Notes: generated by a model from the letters alone, not told the origin. A stretch of DNA of 64,000 nucleotides from Luteolibacter flavescens (GCF_025950085.1 NZ_JAPDDS010000007.1:62001-126000); one strand, 5' to 3'. Positions 52,451 through 62,413 are shown, counted from the first letter of the stretch. A program made the numbers and translations.

Positions 52451-55400
52451 TCATTGGTTGCCGTTCAGCCGCAGGAACAGCTTGTCCGCGGTCCTCGGGA
52501 CCCTAACGGTCACGCGGTCCACGCCGGGCTCGAAGCCGTTCTTGTCCACCTGGATCTGGACGCCATCGATTCCGTCGTTGGCGCGTTTCCAGCCGCTGAG
52601 GTCGCCGTATTCCACGAAGGGATCGGTGGCGGTGGCCACGTCGGCCCGGCGGAAGACGAAGGTCGCCCACGTCGGCTCCAGGCTCAGCTTTGGCAGGATG
52701 GCGAGGGAGGCCGCGCCCGGTCCGGACGGCTTGCCGCCGAGGACGAATTCCAGGCTGTTCGGAATACCGTCGCCGTCCGGATCCGCGGTGGCCAGGCGGT
52801 CCGCGCCTTCCAGCCCCATGTAGTCGAGCCAGAAGGTGAAGCCCGGATTACCCGGCAGTACCATAATCGGGCTGCCCGAGGAAGCCTCGGCAGGCATCAG
52901 GCCGGGATACTCCAGGAATTCCTTCCGGATGATCTGGCGTCCGAAGCCCGGACCCTGCCAGGCCACCGATACATAGTCATCGCCGCCGCCTTCCTTGTGC
53001 AGCGCCTCGATGTAGCAGCGCTGGCCGGCGACGAGGGCGATCGTCGCGGATTGCTGGTTCGCGTTGTTCGTCCAGTTTTGGTGGCCGGTCGCGTTGGTCG
53101 TGTAGGCTACGCGGGACTTGTTGGCGGGGTTGCCGTCCGTGGCGAGGTTCAGGTCGCCGCCATCGTCCGAAGCGATCCAGAAGGTGTAGTCTCCGGTCTT
53201 CGGCGCGATCAGGTAGGCGCTGATCTTCTGCCCGTAGTTGTCGCTCCAGTTCACCGGGGAGTCGAAGCTGTTCAGGGTCAGCGTCTGGTTCGGCGAGTTC
53301 GGGTAGGCGGGCTTGTTGGTCAGGTCGCCGACGTTGTTGCCGCCGATGCTGGTCCAGACCTCGCGCTTGAGCGCCGCCACCGCGGGCGGCGTGCCGGGAT
53401 ACTGGAGGAAGCGCCCGTCGAGCACCTGCCGGGTGAAGGACGGACCCTGCCACGCGACGGAGAGGTGATCGACGCTGCCGCCTTCCTTGTGCAGTGCCTC
53501 TATATAGTAGGTGGTGCCTGCGACGAGCGGCAGGCTGCCGGACTCCTGCGTCGCGTATTTCGTCCACTCGCGGAAGGCGGTGTGGGCGGTGGCGTAGGCG
53601 ACCCGCACCTTGTTGGCCGGATTGGCGTCGGTGGAGAGCCACAGCTCCGTGGCGTCGTCGCCGCTGATCCAGAACTTGAAGTTCCCGGACTCCGGGGCCA
53701 CGAGCGTCGCGGTGAGGCGCTGGCCGTAGTTGTCACCATGGCCGGAGGGTGTCTCGAAGGTCGCGAGCTGACCGCGTGCCGTCGGCGTTCCCGCGATGAA
53801 GGCGGCATTCCCCGTGAGATCGGCGATCGTCTCGCCGGTGACGCCGGACCAGACTTCGCGCCGGATCGAGGACTTGCCGGGGATGACCAGCGGGTGCTCC
53901 AGGAATTGATTCGGGATCACGCGGCGGGCGAATCCCGGTCCCTGCCAGGCCACCGCGAGGTGATCCCCGCCGATGCCTTCCTTGTGAAGGATCTCGAAGT
54001 AATAGCGGCGACCTGCCTCAAAGGCGAGCGGCGCGGATTTCTGGCCGGCCTGCGCGTCCCAGTTCTGGGGGGTGACGTGCTCGCTCAATCCGGCGACCTT
54101 GATCCGGTTCGCCGGATTGTCGTCCGTGGAAATCCACAGCTCGCTGGCATTGTCGGACGCGATCCAGAAGGTGTAGTGCCCGTGGTCCGGCGCGACGATG
54201 TAGCCGCTGAGACGCTGGCCGAAATTGTCAGCCACATTGGTGCCGCTCATCAGCCCCGCTCCGGCGGAGAGGGTGGTGACGGTGGACGGAGACGCCGGGA
54301 ATGCGGCGTTTCCGGTCAGCGCGGGCAGGTAATCGCCGGAGATGCCGGTCCAGACCTCGCGCTTCGCCAGCGAGCGGTCCGAGGGGGCGGTCGGGTGCTC
54401 CAGATACTCGTTGCCGATGACCCGTCGCGTGATGCCCGGGCCTTCCCAGGCCACGGCCATGTGGTCGGCTCCGGTGCCGTCGCGGTGAAGAGCCTCGATG
54501 TAGTAGCGCTTGCCCGCGACGAGCGTCCGGGCGGCGGATTTCTGGGAAGCGTTCGCGTCCCAGGCTTCCACGCCGGTGTTGTTTGCCACCGAGGCGATCT
54601 GGACCGCGTTGGCGGGGTTCTCGTCGGTGGAAATCCGGAGCTGGCTGTTGTCATCGGACGCGATCCAGAAGGTGTAGCTGCCCGTCGCCGGTGGGACGAG
54701 GAAGCCACTCACTCGGTCGCTGTAGGTGTCCGCCACGTTCGGCGAGGACTTGAAGGTGAAGAGCTGGCTCTCCGAACTCGGCGCGGTGGCCGGCGGGGTG
54801 ATGGTGGTATTGCCCAGCCAGATCTCGCGCTTCAGTGCGGGGCGATAGCTGTCGGGATACTCCAGATTGCCACCCGGAATGCGGGTGCGGGTGATGCCGG
54901 GGCCCTGCCATGCCACGGCGAGGTGATCACCGCCGCCGCCTTCCTTGTGCAGCGCCTCGATGTAGTAGCGCTGGCCAGCCACGAGCGGGATCACCGCGGA
55001 CTGCTGGCTGCCCTGCTGGGTCCATGCCTGGTTCCCCGTGGCACCGGTCACGCTGGCGATGGCCCTTGCATTGGCTGGATTCGCGTCGGTGGAGAGCCGC
55101 AATTCACCGCCGTCATCGGAGGCGATCCAGAAGGTGAAGTTGCCGGTCGATGGGGCGATCAGGTAGCCGCTCAGGCGCTGGCCGTAGTTGTCGCCCCAGT
55201 TGGTCGGAGCCTCGAAATGCTGGACGAAGCCGGTCTGGTCCGGCGAACGCGGGAAGTAGATCGAGTCGGTCAGCTCGGCCAGACCCTGGCCGCCGGCGAG
55301 GCCGGTCCAGACCTCGCGCTTCAGCCCGGCACGCACGACATTCACCGTGATCGATGCGGTGGTGGAAAGCGGCGTCGGGCCGTTGTCTGTCGCGGTCACG

Positions 55401-58400
55401 CTCAGCACGCGGTTGCCGGTGGGCAGGCGCGAGCCCGTGGCGGTGATGGTGCCGGTGGCGGGATTGATCGTGAATGCGCCGTCCGCATTCCCGCCGGTGA
55501 TGGAGTAGGTCACCGTGGTGCCGGGATTCGACCAGTCCTTCGCTTCCAGATTCGTGACGAAGCCATCACGGTCGAAGACGGTGACCGTCTTGTTTTCCAG
55601 CACAGGCGGCGCGTGGTTGTAGAACTGCTGGGTCACATGTGGCGCGCCGAGCATGACCTGACCGAAGTCCGGGCCGGACCACGAGACGGCAAGATTGTCC
55701 GAGACGGAGCCTTCCTTGTGGAGAGCCTCGATGTAGTAGAATTTGCCGCCCTCCAGCGTGATCGCCGCGGAGCGCTGGGTCGCGAACTTGCCCCACTCGC
55801 GGGAATTCGTCGCGCCGGTGTGGTAGGCGATGCGGACCTTGTTCGCCGGGTTGCTGTCGGTGGAGAGCCACAGCTCGCCCGCGTCATCGGACGCGATCCA
55901 GAAGGTGTAGCTGCCGGTATCCGGTGCGCGCACGTAGCCGCTGAGACGCTGTCCGTAGTTGTCGCCGATGTTCGATCCCGTTTCGAAGAATGCCTGATAG
56001 GTGACCGTGGTCGGGTTGTTGGGATAGTTCGCGTTCGACGTCAGGTTGGTGATCTGGGTGCCGCTGATGCCGCTCCAGTATTCGCGCTTCACCGCGCGCG
56101 GCTCGACTTCCACTGCGATCTGCGCGGTGCGCTGGAGTCCGCCGGAGTCGGTCACCTGCACGTCCAGCAGGTACTTCGGCAGCGTGGCAAAGGAGAGGGG
56201 ACCATTCACCGTTAGCGCACCCGTGGTGGCATTCAGTGAAAAGGCGCTGCCCGTATTGCCGCCTGTGATCGTGTAGCCGGAAACCACCGAGCCGGGTTCG
56301 TAATCTCCCGCCAGCAGGGTGCCGACCGCCGTGCCCGAACCGCTGTCCTCGCGAACGCGGAAGGTCATGTTCGCGAGCCATGGCGCGCGGTTTGGCATGG
56401 TGCCGGGGAATTCCAGATACTCCATGCCGATGAGGCGGCGGGAGAGGGTGGGTGTTTGCCAAGCCACCGCGGCATGGTCGCCGCCGGCATTCTCCCGGTG
56501 CAGATACTCGATGTAGTAGCGCTGCCCGGCCACCAGGGCGATGTTCGCGGACTGCTGCGAGGCCTGGTTGGCCCAGTCCACGTTGGTGTTCGAGTTGTTG
56601 TAGGCGACGCGGACCTTGTTGGCGGGATTGCTGTCGGTGGAGAGCCACAGCTCGCTGATGTCATCCGCGGCAGTCCAGAAGACGTGGTTGCCGGTCTCGG
56701 TCGGAACCAGGTAGCCGCTGAATTTCTGGCCGTAATTGTCCGCGGGCCATGCACCCTGGAAGGTGCCCGCGTGGAGGGTCACGTTCGGGCTGTTGGGGTA
56801 GTTGGCATTCGAGGTCAGGCTGCTGAGGCTGTTGCCGCTCAGGCCGGTCCAGATCTCCTGCTTCACGCCGCGGAGCGGGCCGACGCGCACGTTCACCGGC
56901 ACCGACTGCGGCGAGCCGCCCGAGGTGAAGTTCACGGTGAGATTGAATGTGGTGGCTCCCACGAGTGCGGAGGCGTTCGCCAGAGTCAGCACTCCGGTGC
57001 CGCTCTGGATGGCGAATACCGTGCCGGTATTGCCCGCGGTGATGGAGTAGCCGGACCCGCCGGGTGCCACGGTGCCGAGCACTGCGGTATTCAGCGCATT
57101 CACCGGCACGCGGAAGCGCCAGCCGGGCGAGGGGACGGTGCCGGTGATCGTGAATTCACCGAGCGAGCCATAGTCGTCGTAGCCATTGGTCGCCCAGGTG
57201 CCATTGCCCACGCCGTCCACGGTCACCGTGTAGGTGCCCGCGGCCACGGTGGTGTTGAGCGTGGCATTCAGTTGGTTTGCCGGACTGGCGGTGGCGAGCA
57301 GCGTGCCCGCGGAATTGTAGAGCTTCGCTTCGATGTCGAGGTTCGGGCTGTTGACCGCCCCGTCGAATTGCAGGTTCAGCGTGCCTCCGCCGGTTGTGAA
57401 GGTGAAGGCGTCGATGTCATCCGGGCTGCCGATGATGCCGCTATTGGAAACGGAGCCGCCCGCGCCGATGACCAGCGGGGTTGCCTGCACGGCATCCGGC
57501 GCATGGTCGTCCACGCGTCGCGCCACCGAGGAGCCGATCTGGATGAGGTCGTCCTGCTGCTGGTTCGCATTCACGTAGTCGCCCTTGCTCCACTGGCAGA
57601 TGTTCTGGCTGTAGGGAGCGCCCATGATCGGGCCCCAGCTCATCGCACCGCTGCCATGGCCGCCGTAGTAGCCCTGCGTGGTGGTGTCGTCGTGATGCAG
57701 GCCGAAGGTGTGGCCCACCTCGTGCGAGATCACCACCGCGCCGCCATTGCCGCGGTAGAAGTTCCAGCACACCGGATCGCCGGATTCCCGGAAGGTGTTG
57801 TTGAAGGCCACGCCGCCCGCACCCGCGAAGTTGTTCGTCGTGGTGATGCACCGCATGCGCATGCCCTGCGGCGCGCGCAGGTAGGCCTGGAGGTCCGTCG
57901 TCACGTTCACCTCGAAGGGCGCGAAGTCCTCCGCCACCCTCCGCCAGATGTCCGTCACCTCGCTTGCCGGGAGATTGTAAGCCGGGGCGATGATGCGCCG
58001 TCCGCCTTCCCACGAGTGGCCCTCGATCACCTCGCCATCGAAGTCGAGGTAAATGGTCGCCGCGGCCCGCGGCAGACTGCTCAGGATGGGGATCGCCTCA
58101 TAGATGACGCCAACCGAGCGGCCGCCATTGTAAATCGCCGCCTTTTCCGGATCCGGGCCCTCGACTTTCGCGAGAGGCTTCCAATGCGGCTCCGGCTCGC
58201 AGATCACCTCGCCGAGCGGACGCCGCGCGACCTGTAGTCCGCCGTCCTTCCCGCTCGAATAAACGTAGGCGACGCCGTCCTGCCGCTGGAGAATGAATCC
58301 GCGATAGCCCCATGGCTCGCCGCCGATCTCGAAGGTACCGCTGCCGTCCTCCATGTCCCCGCCGGCGGCTGCCGCGCCATTCGGGTAGCGGTTCACGTAG

Positions 58401-58687
58401 TTCAGGCGGCCGGTTTTCTCGCCGCCATCGGGCAGGGGCAGGCGGATCACCGCGCCTTTTTCCAGCGAGCCGATGTCGGTGAAGGGCGCGGCGGCGTCCA
58501 CGTCCACCGCCACGGGCTGCGTGACCGGCAGGGTAGGTGCGGCTTTCCTCGCCATCGCCCTTGCCGGGGTGGCTGGGGTCGGCTGCGCGGTGGTCGTGGC
58601 TTCGGGTTTTTCCTGAAGCCAACCGAGCGCGAGCAGACCGGCTCCGGACGTCAGGGACGTGAGCAGGATCTTCGTTGATTTCTTCAT
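52451..58687 (-). CDS. Giant secreted metzincin protease with seven PA14 domains
   Basis: 2078 residues. Signal/anchor segment at ~8-22, then a Pro/Ala/Thr linker and an N-terminal region. The catalytic domain is a reprolysin-like metzincin: HEVGHTFGLHHD (His322, Glu323, His326, His332) with a Met-turn near 355 (GPIMGAPYS). A PPC-type beta domain follows at ~395-525, then Ig/cadherin-like domains interleaved with seven PA14 domains beginning near residues 609, 864, 1121, 1285, 1442, 1609 and 1772 (REVWTG...YYIEALHKEGGGGDH). The tail has ADPDGDGIPNSLEF, a calcium-binding-like region. Each PA14 should bind glycans; target unknown. Confidence 0.95.
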   Translation of the reverse strand: MKKSTKILLTSLTSGAGLLALGWLQEKPEATTTAQPTPATPARAMARKAAPTLPVTQPVAVDVDAAAPFTDIGSLEKGAVIRLPLPDGGEKTGRLNYVNRYPNGAAAAGGDMEDGSGTFEIGGEPWGYRGFILQRQDGVAYVYSSGKDGGLQVARRPLGEVICEPEPHWKPLAKVEGPDPEKAAIYNGGRSVGVIYEAIPILSSLPRAAATIYLDFDGEVIEGHSWEGGRRIIAPAYNLPASEVTDIWRRVAEDFAPFEVNVTTDLQAYLRAPQGMRMRCITTTNNFAGAGGVAFNNTFRESGDPVCWNFYRGNGGAVVISHEVGHTFGLHHDDTTTQGYYGGHGSGAMSWGPIMGAPYSQNICQWSKGDYVNANQQQDDLIQIGSSVARRVDDHAPDAVQATPLVIGAGGSVSNSGIIGSPDDIDAFTFTTGGGTLNLQFDGAVNSPNLDIEAKLYNSAGTLLATASPANQLNATLNTTVAAGTYTVTVDGVGNGTWATNGYDDYGSLGEFTITGTVPSPGWRFRVPVNALNTAVLGTVAPGGSGYSITAGNTGTVFAIQSGTGVLTLANASALVGATTFNLTVNFTSGGSPQSVPVNVRVGPLRGVKQEIWTGLSGNSLSSLTSNANYPNSPNVTLHAGTFQGAWPADNYGQKFSGYLVPTETGNHVFWTAADDISELWLSTDSNPANKVRVAYNNSNTNVDWANQASQQSANIALVAGQRYYIEYLHRENAGGDHAAVAWQTPTLSRRLIGMEYLEFPGTMPNRAPWLANMTFRVREDSGSGTAVGTLLAGDYEPGSVVSGYTITGGNTGSAFSLNATTGALTVNGPLSFATLPKYLLDVQVTDSGGLQRTAQIAVEVEPRAVKREYWSGISGTQITNLTSNANYPNNPTTVTYQAFFETGSNIGDNYGQRLSGYVRAPDTGSYTFWIASDDAGELWLSTDSNPANKVRIAYHTGATNSREWGKFATQRSAAITLEGGKFYYIEALHKEGSVSDNLAVSWSGPDFGQVMLGAPHVTQQFYNHAPPVLENKTVTVFDRDGFVTNLEAKDWSNPGTTVTYSITGGNADGAFTINPATGTITATGSRLPTGNRVLSVTATDNGPTPLSTTASITVNVVRAGLKREVWTGLAGGQGLAELTDSIYFPRSPDQTGFVQHFEAPTNWGDNYGQRLSGYLIAPSTGNFTFWIASDDGGELRLSTDANPANARAIASVTGATGNQAWTQQGSQQSAVIPLVAGQRYYIEALHKEGGGGDHLAVAWQGPGITRTRIPGGNLEYPDSYRPALKREIWLGNTTITPPATAPSSESQLFTFKSSPNVADTYSDRVSGFLVPPATGSYTFWIASDDNSQLRISTDENPANAVQIASVANNTGVEAWDANASQKSAARTLVAGKRYYIEALHRDGTGADHMAVAWEGPGITRRVIGNEYLEHPTAPSDRSLAKREVWTGISGDYLPALTGNAAFPASPSTVTTLSAGAGLMSGTNVADNFGQRLSGYIVAPDHGHYTFWIASDNASELWISTDDNPANRIKVAGLSEHVTPQNWDAQAGQKSAPLAFEAGRRYYFEILHKEGIGGDHLAVAWQGPGFARRVIPNQFLEHPLVIPGKSSIRREVWSGVTGETIADLTGNAAFIAGTPTARGQLATFETPSGHGDNYGQRLTATLVAPESGNFKFWISGDDATELWLSTDANPANKVRVAYATAHTAFREWTKYATQESGSLPLVAGTTYYIEALHKEGGSVDHLSVAWQGPSFTRQVLDGRFLQYPGTPPAVAALKREVWTSIGGNNVGDLTNKPAYPNSPNQTLTLNSFDSPVNWSDNYGQKISAYLIAPKTGDYTFWIASDDGGDLNLATDGNPANKSRVAYTTNATGHQNWTNNANQQSATIALVAGQRCYIEALHKEGGGDDYVSVAWQGPGFGRQIIRKEFLEYPGLMPAEASSGSPIMVLPGNPGFTFWLDYMGLEGADRLATADPDGDGIPNSLEFVLGGKPSGPGAASLAILPKLSLEPTWATFVFRRADVATATDPFVEYGDLSGWKRANDGIDGVQIQVDKNGFEPGVDRVTVRVPRTADKLFLRLNGNQ
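52960..56880 (-). repeat. Tandem PA14 domain repeats (seven copies)
   Basis: Protein-level repeats of ~155-250 codons inside the giant protease. Each unit has a K-R-E-x-W-x-G opening, a D-N-x-G-Q-x-x-S-G-Y block, an F-W-I-A-S-D-D block with S-T-D-x-N-P-A-N, and a Y-Y-I-E-x-L-H-K-E-G closing. DNA in the closing block (CCGCCTTCCTTGTGCAGCGC and variants) is nearly identical between several units and also recurs in the PA14 domain at ~24900 of the PQQ protein, so domain shuffling or gene conversion is likely. Confidence 0.9.
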
Positions 58688-58946
58688 GGGGTTTTTGGGT
58701 TTTTTAGCCCGGACCCCGCCGGGAAGGCGCGATCAGGGCATGGGTGTAAACGTCCCCATGACCACGGAGGCTTAGTCCTTCGTTCGCCACGGAGCAGACC
58801 TCCGGACGATGTGCTTGGCCACATTGCCCGGGCGTGCTTCTGTCCGTGGCAGTCTGTCGGACAACTTTTGAAAAAGCATCCTGTGAAAATACCTAGGACG
58901 CGCGAAAAGTCCGCCGATTTTCCCCCGTCAGGCTGCCCGCGAATGA

Positions 58947-59996
58947 TCAGTCTACCAGCAGCACCTCCCCGCCTTTCGAACGCAGGTGGAAGGTTTTCTT
59001 GGAAAGGTCGTGCGCGGCCTTGATCGAGCGCACGGTGCGGCTCTTCACCCGCATGAGCACTGAGTGGGTGCGGGCGATGTTTCCGTTCACCTCCACGCCC
59101 CGGAGCAGCGGGCTGTCCGAGATGCCGGTGGCGCTGAAAAGGATGCGGTCGCCCTTTGCGAGATCCTTGGAAAGATACACACGCTCGAGCAGGTGGCCGT
59201 AGCCCTCGGCGATGAGGACCCGTTTCTCCAGGCTATCCTTCGGCCAGATCTTTGCCTGCAGGCCGCCGCCGAGGCAGCGCAGTCCGGCGGCGGAAAGCAC
59301 GCCCTCCGGTGCACCGCCGATGCCGATGTAGAGGTCCACGTTGCTCTCCGGCAGGGCTGGTGCGATCGCGGCGGCGATGTCTCCGTCGGCGATCATGCGG
59401 AGCTTCGCGCCGATGCGGCGCACGGCGTCGATGTAGGGCTGGTTGCGAGGGCGATCGAGGATCATCACGACGATGTCGCGGATGTCTTTCTCGAGGATCT
59501 TCGCGGTGATCTTGATGACTTCCTCAGTCGGGGCCTCGACGCTGATAGGCAGCTTGGGATCGGCGATGAAGGCCTGCCGGACCTTTTCCGGGTAGGCGAG
59601 CTTTTCGAGATAGAAGGCCGGGATGTCCTCAAGCGCGCTGGCCTCGCCATCCACGGGGATCGCCGCGGCGATGCACGAGACGGAGTTCGCCATGCCCTTC
59701 GAGACATTCGTGGTGCCGTCCACGGGATCGAGCGCGATGTGGAATTGCGGCGCACCTTCTTCCCACGAGCCGACCTTCTCTCCTTTGAAGATGCCGGGTG
59801 CCTCGTCCTTGATGCCTTCGCCGATGACCACCTCGCCGCGCATGTCCATCAGGTCGAACATGCCGCGGATGGCATCGCACGCGGCGGCATCGGCCGCCTC
59901 CTTCTCGCCGCGGCCCATCCAGCGATGGGCGATGATGGCGGCTCCTTCGGTCGCCCGAAGGAAGTCCATTTCAAAGATGCGTTCGGGGTCGATCAT
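58947..59996 (-). CDS. glpX: Class II fructose-1,6-bisphosphatase (GlpX type)
   Basis: 349 residues from the ATG at 59996 (MIDPERIFEMDFLRATEGAA). Lithium-sensitive phosphatase fold: GRGEKEAADAAACDAIR, the metal segment VVIGEGIKDEAPG, FHIALDPVDGTTNVSKGMAN (D-P-x-D-G-T-T, with metal-binding Asp), LYIGIGGAPEGVLSAAGLRC and the end segment RTHSVLMRVKSRTVR. Dephosphorylates fructose-1,6-bisphosphate for gluconeogenesis; it could also act on sedoheptulose bisphosphate. It follows rhaB by 51 bp and so is cotranscribed with a deoxy-sugar catabolic gene, which makes sense if the pathway feeds triose phosphates back. Confidence 0.96.
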   Translation of the reverse strand: MIDPERIFEMDFLRATEGAAIIAHRWMGRGEKEAADAAACDAIRGMFDLMDMRGEVVIGEGIKDEAPGIFKGEKVGSWEEGAPQFHIALDPVDGTTNVSKGMANSVSCIAAAIPVDGEASALEDIPAFYLEKLAYPEKVRQAFIADPKLPISVEAPTEEVIKITAKILEKDIRDIVVMILDRPRNQPYIDAVRRIGAKLRMIADGDIAAAIAPALPESNVDLYIGIGGAPEGVLSAAGLRCLGGGLQAKIWPKDSLEKRVLIAEGYGHLLERVYLSKDLAKGDRILFSATGISDSPLLRGVEVNGNIARTHSVLMRVKSRTVRSIKAAHDLSKKTFHLRSKGGEVLLVD

Positions 59997-60047
59997 GGTT
60001 CCGGGAGGGGAAGAAGCGATGGAAGTGCAAGGCGCGGGCAAATCCGC

Positions 60048-61520
60048 TCAGCGGCCGATGAAGCCTTTGAATCGTTCGTATGCGTCCTGCCACGCCTGGC
60101 CATTGTGCGGGGCGTAGGTCTGGAAGGCGAAGGACTCGCGTACGAGGCGGCGTCCTTCGGCGAGGTCCGCGAGGTGTCCGGTGGCCATCATCTGGACGAC
60201 GATGTTTCCGCAGGAGGTGGCCTCGATGGGACCGGCGATCACCTCGATGCCCAGCGCGTCCGCCGTGGCCTGCGCGAGGAAGGCATTCTGGATGCCGCCG
60301 CCGCCTGCGTGGAGTCGCTCGAATTTCTTCCCCGCAAGCGAGCAGAAGTTCTCGTAAACGACGCGGTATTTCAGTGCGAGCGATTCGGTGGCGACGCGGA
60401 GGATCGTGCCCTTGTCCTTTGGCACGGACTGGCCGGTGCGCTCGCACCATGCCTGGATCTTCGCGGGCATCTCGCCGGGTGCGGCGAAGACGGCGTCATC
60501 GGGATCGATGAAGGCGGTGAAGGACGGTGCCGCCTCGGCGAGCTTGGCCATGTCCGCGTAGGAGATGCTTTCGCCGTCCAGCGTCCACTGGCGCTTGCAC
60601 TCCTGGATGAGCCAGAGGCCCGCGATGTTTTTCAGCACGCGTGCTGTGCCCTCCACGCCGAGCTCATTGCAGCAGCGCGCGGCGAAAGCTTCGGGCGTGC
60701 GGATCGGATCCTTGCGCTCCAGCCCCATGATCGACCACGTGCCGGATGACAGCCACAGGGCATCGTCGCCTTCCATGGGGATGCCGGCCACGGCCGAGGC
60801 GGTGTCATGCGAAGCACTGGCCACGACCGGGATGCCTTCCATTCCGATCTGGCGGGCGACTTCCTTGCGGATGGGGCCGAGCACCGTGCCGGGCTCGACG
60901 ATCTTGCCGAAGATCCCCTTGGGCAAACCGAGCGTCTCGATCACGCCCCACGCCCAATCTCCGGTGGCGGCATCGAGGAGCTGCGAGGTGGAAGCGATCG
61001 TTCTTTCCACCGCCTGCACGCCGCAGAGCCAGAAGGCGAGGAGGTCGGGAATGAAGAGTAACGAGTTCGCATTCGCGAGCGCAGGGGACGCGGCCTGCTC
61101 CTCGGCCATGAGGTGCAGCGAGGAGTTGTAGAAGTTCGTCGTGATGCCGGTGATGGAATAGATCTCCGCCTCGCTCAGCTTTGCGTGCATCACCGCGGGC
61201 ATGCCCTCGTGGCGCGCGTCCCGGTACTGGTGCGGCATGCCGAGGAGGCGTCCCTGCTTGTCGAGCAGGCCGTAGTCGCAGCCCCAGGTGTCGATGCCGA
61301 TGGCGACGATGTCCTTGCCATACTTTTCCACCGCGCGGCGCAGGCCGTCCACGATGTCGCGGAAGAGTCCCACGATGTTCCAAAACGAGCCGCCGGGGAG
61401 ATCGGTGCCGGGATTGTCGAAGCGATGGATTTCCTCCAGGCGGAGGGTTTTAAGATCGGAGATGCCTGCGATGACGCGGCCGCTGCCGGCCCCGAGGTCG
61501 ATGGAAAGGAAGACGGGCAT
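60048..61520 (-). CDS. rhaB: Rhamnulokinase
   Basis: 490 residues, FGGY carbohydrate-kinase fold. FLSIDLGAGSGRVIAG is the phosphate-binding start, VAIGIDTWGCDYGLLDKQG and YRDARHEGMPAVM are rhamnulokinase-specific, ASHDTASAVAGIP precedes SSGTWSIMGLERKDP (S-S-G-T-W-S), and LHAGGGGIQNAFLAQATAD is the ATP/adenine-binding motif. It phosphorylates L-rhamnulose to rhamnulose-1-phosphate, the substrate of the aldolase encoded divergently at 62414. Fuculose kinase activity cannot be excluded. It is 44 bp after the DeoR-type regulator gene. Confidence 0.95.
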   Translation of the reverse strand: MPVFLSIDLGAGSGRVIAGISDLKTLRLEEIHRFDNPGTDLPGGSFWNIVGLFRDIVDGLRRAVEKYGKDIVAIGIDTWGCDYGLLDKQGRLLGMPHQYRDARHEGMPAVMHAKLSEAEIYSITGITTNFYNSSLHLMAEEQAASPALANANSLLFIPDLLAFWLCGVQAVERTIASTSQLLDAATGDWAWGVIETLGLPKGIFGKIVEPGTVLGPIRKEVARQIGMEGIPVVASASHDTASAVAGIPMEGDDALWLSSGTWSIMGLERKDPIRTPEAFAARCCNELGVEGTARVLKNIAGLWLIQECKRQWTLDGESISYADMAKLAEAAPSFTAFIDPDDAVFAAPGEMPAKIQAWCERTGQSVPKDKGTILRVATESLALKYRVVYENFCSLAGKKFERLHAGGGGIQNAFLAQATADALGIEVIAGPIEATSCGNIVVQMMATGHLADLAEGRRLVRESFAFQTYAPHNGQAWQDAYERFKGFIGR

Positions 61521-61564
61521 TGAGGGATGGGTTTACAAAAAGAAAGACGGGGAGCCACCGGCTC

Positions 61565-62329
61565 CTAGCGGGCGAAGCGCAGCTCGTAGGGGACGTTCTT
61601 GAGTTGTCCCTTCGCGTAGGCCTTCGACTCGCGGTCGGTCACCACCACATCGACATCGGCGGGCGTGGCGAAGAAGTGATCGGCCTTGATGCCGAACTTC
61701 GAGTGGTCGAGCAGCGCGCAATTCCACGCGGAGATCTCGATCATGAGACGCTTCAGGCGGGCCTGCTCGGGATTCGGCTCGCTGATGCCCTGGGCGGGAT
61801 CGAGTCCTGCGCCGGAGCAGAAGAAGCGGTCGATCTTGAGCAGGCGCAGCACAGATTCGGTGAGCATGCCGGAGAAGCGTCGTCCGCGGGCCTCGTAGGT
61901 GCCGCCGAGTTGGATGAGTTCCAGATCGCCGCGGCCGGCCAGCCTTTCGATCACGGCGAGCGAATACGTCACCACGCGCAGCGGCATGTTTTCCGGCAGG
62001 TAGCTCGCGAGTTCCAACGCGGTGGTGGAGGCATCGAGCAGGATGGTCTCGCCGGGGCCGATCAGGCGGACGGCCTCGCGGGCGATCTCCACCTTCTCCT
62101 CCAGCTTCCGAGCCTCGCGTTCGCTTTGCGAAAGCTCGCCGAGCGGGGCGGAGGCATCCATCGCACCACCGTGGGTGCGGCGCACGTGACCGCGTCGGCC
62201 GAGGTAGTCGAGATCGCGCCGGATCGTCTCCTCCGTCACGGCGAAGTCCTTTGCCAGCTCGGCGGTGCGTACGGTGCCCTCGCGGCGGACACGATCGAGA
62301 ATCTGGCGTTGGCGTTCTGCGGCGAGCAT
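61565..62329 (-). CDS. DeoR-family sugar-phosphate-responsive regulator
   Basis: 254 residues from the ATG at 62329 (MLAAERQRQILDRVRREGTV). The N-terminal winged HTH is VRTAELAKDFAVTEETIRRD with the family continuation LDYLGRRGHVRRTHGG. The C-terminal DeoR sensor domain is a phosphosugar-isomerase-like fold: ETILLDASTTALELASYLPE, LIQLGGTYEARGRRFSG, LDHSKFG near the end. Such regulators respond to sugar phosphates. It lies between rhaB (cotranscribed) and the divergent aldolase/dehydrogenase gene, so it is the likely local regulator of rhamnose or fucose use. Confidence 0.94.
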   Translation of the reverse strand: MLAAERQRQILDRVRREGTVRTAELAKDFAVTEETIRRDLDYLGRRGHVRRTHGGAMDASAPLGELSQSEREARKLEEKVEIAREAVRLIGPGETILLDASTTALELASYLPENMPLRVVTYSLAVIERLAGRGDLELIQLGGTYEARGRRFSGMLTESVLRLLKIDRFFCSGAGLDPAQGISEPNPEQARLKRLMIEISAWNCALLDHSKFGIKADHFFATPADVDVVVTDRESKAYAKGQLKNVPYELRFAR

Positions 62330-62413
62330 GTGGGTTTTTGTGGGAAATTGCTTGCTTTCGTGGGTTTTGTCCCGCACACCCCGCTCACGTCAATCGCGAA
62401 CTTCGATCAACCC
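62330..62413. promoter_or_regulatory. Divergent regulatory region with a direct repeat
   Basis: The 84-bp gap between the DeoR-type regulator and the aldolase gene must hold both promoters. GTGGGTTTT occurs twice in the same orientation, at 62330-62338 and 62360-62368, a spacing of 30 bp (about three helical turns). The repeat lies in the regulator's 5' leader side. It is a reasonable candidate operator; no clear -10/-35 pair is visible by eye. Confidence 0.4.

Noticed and set aside
52439-56215. A 1258-codon open frame on the plus strand
   Set aside because: It runs antisense to the PA14 repeats of the giant protease; the frame stays open because GC-rich repeated codons give no stops on the opposite strand. 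Its translation is low-complexity Gly/Arg/Val and has no domain.
52960-56880. Regular repeats that could be taken for a CRISPR or satellite
   Set aside because: Spacing (~470-770 bp), codon periodicity and PA14 domain match show they are protein-domain repeats within one gene.
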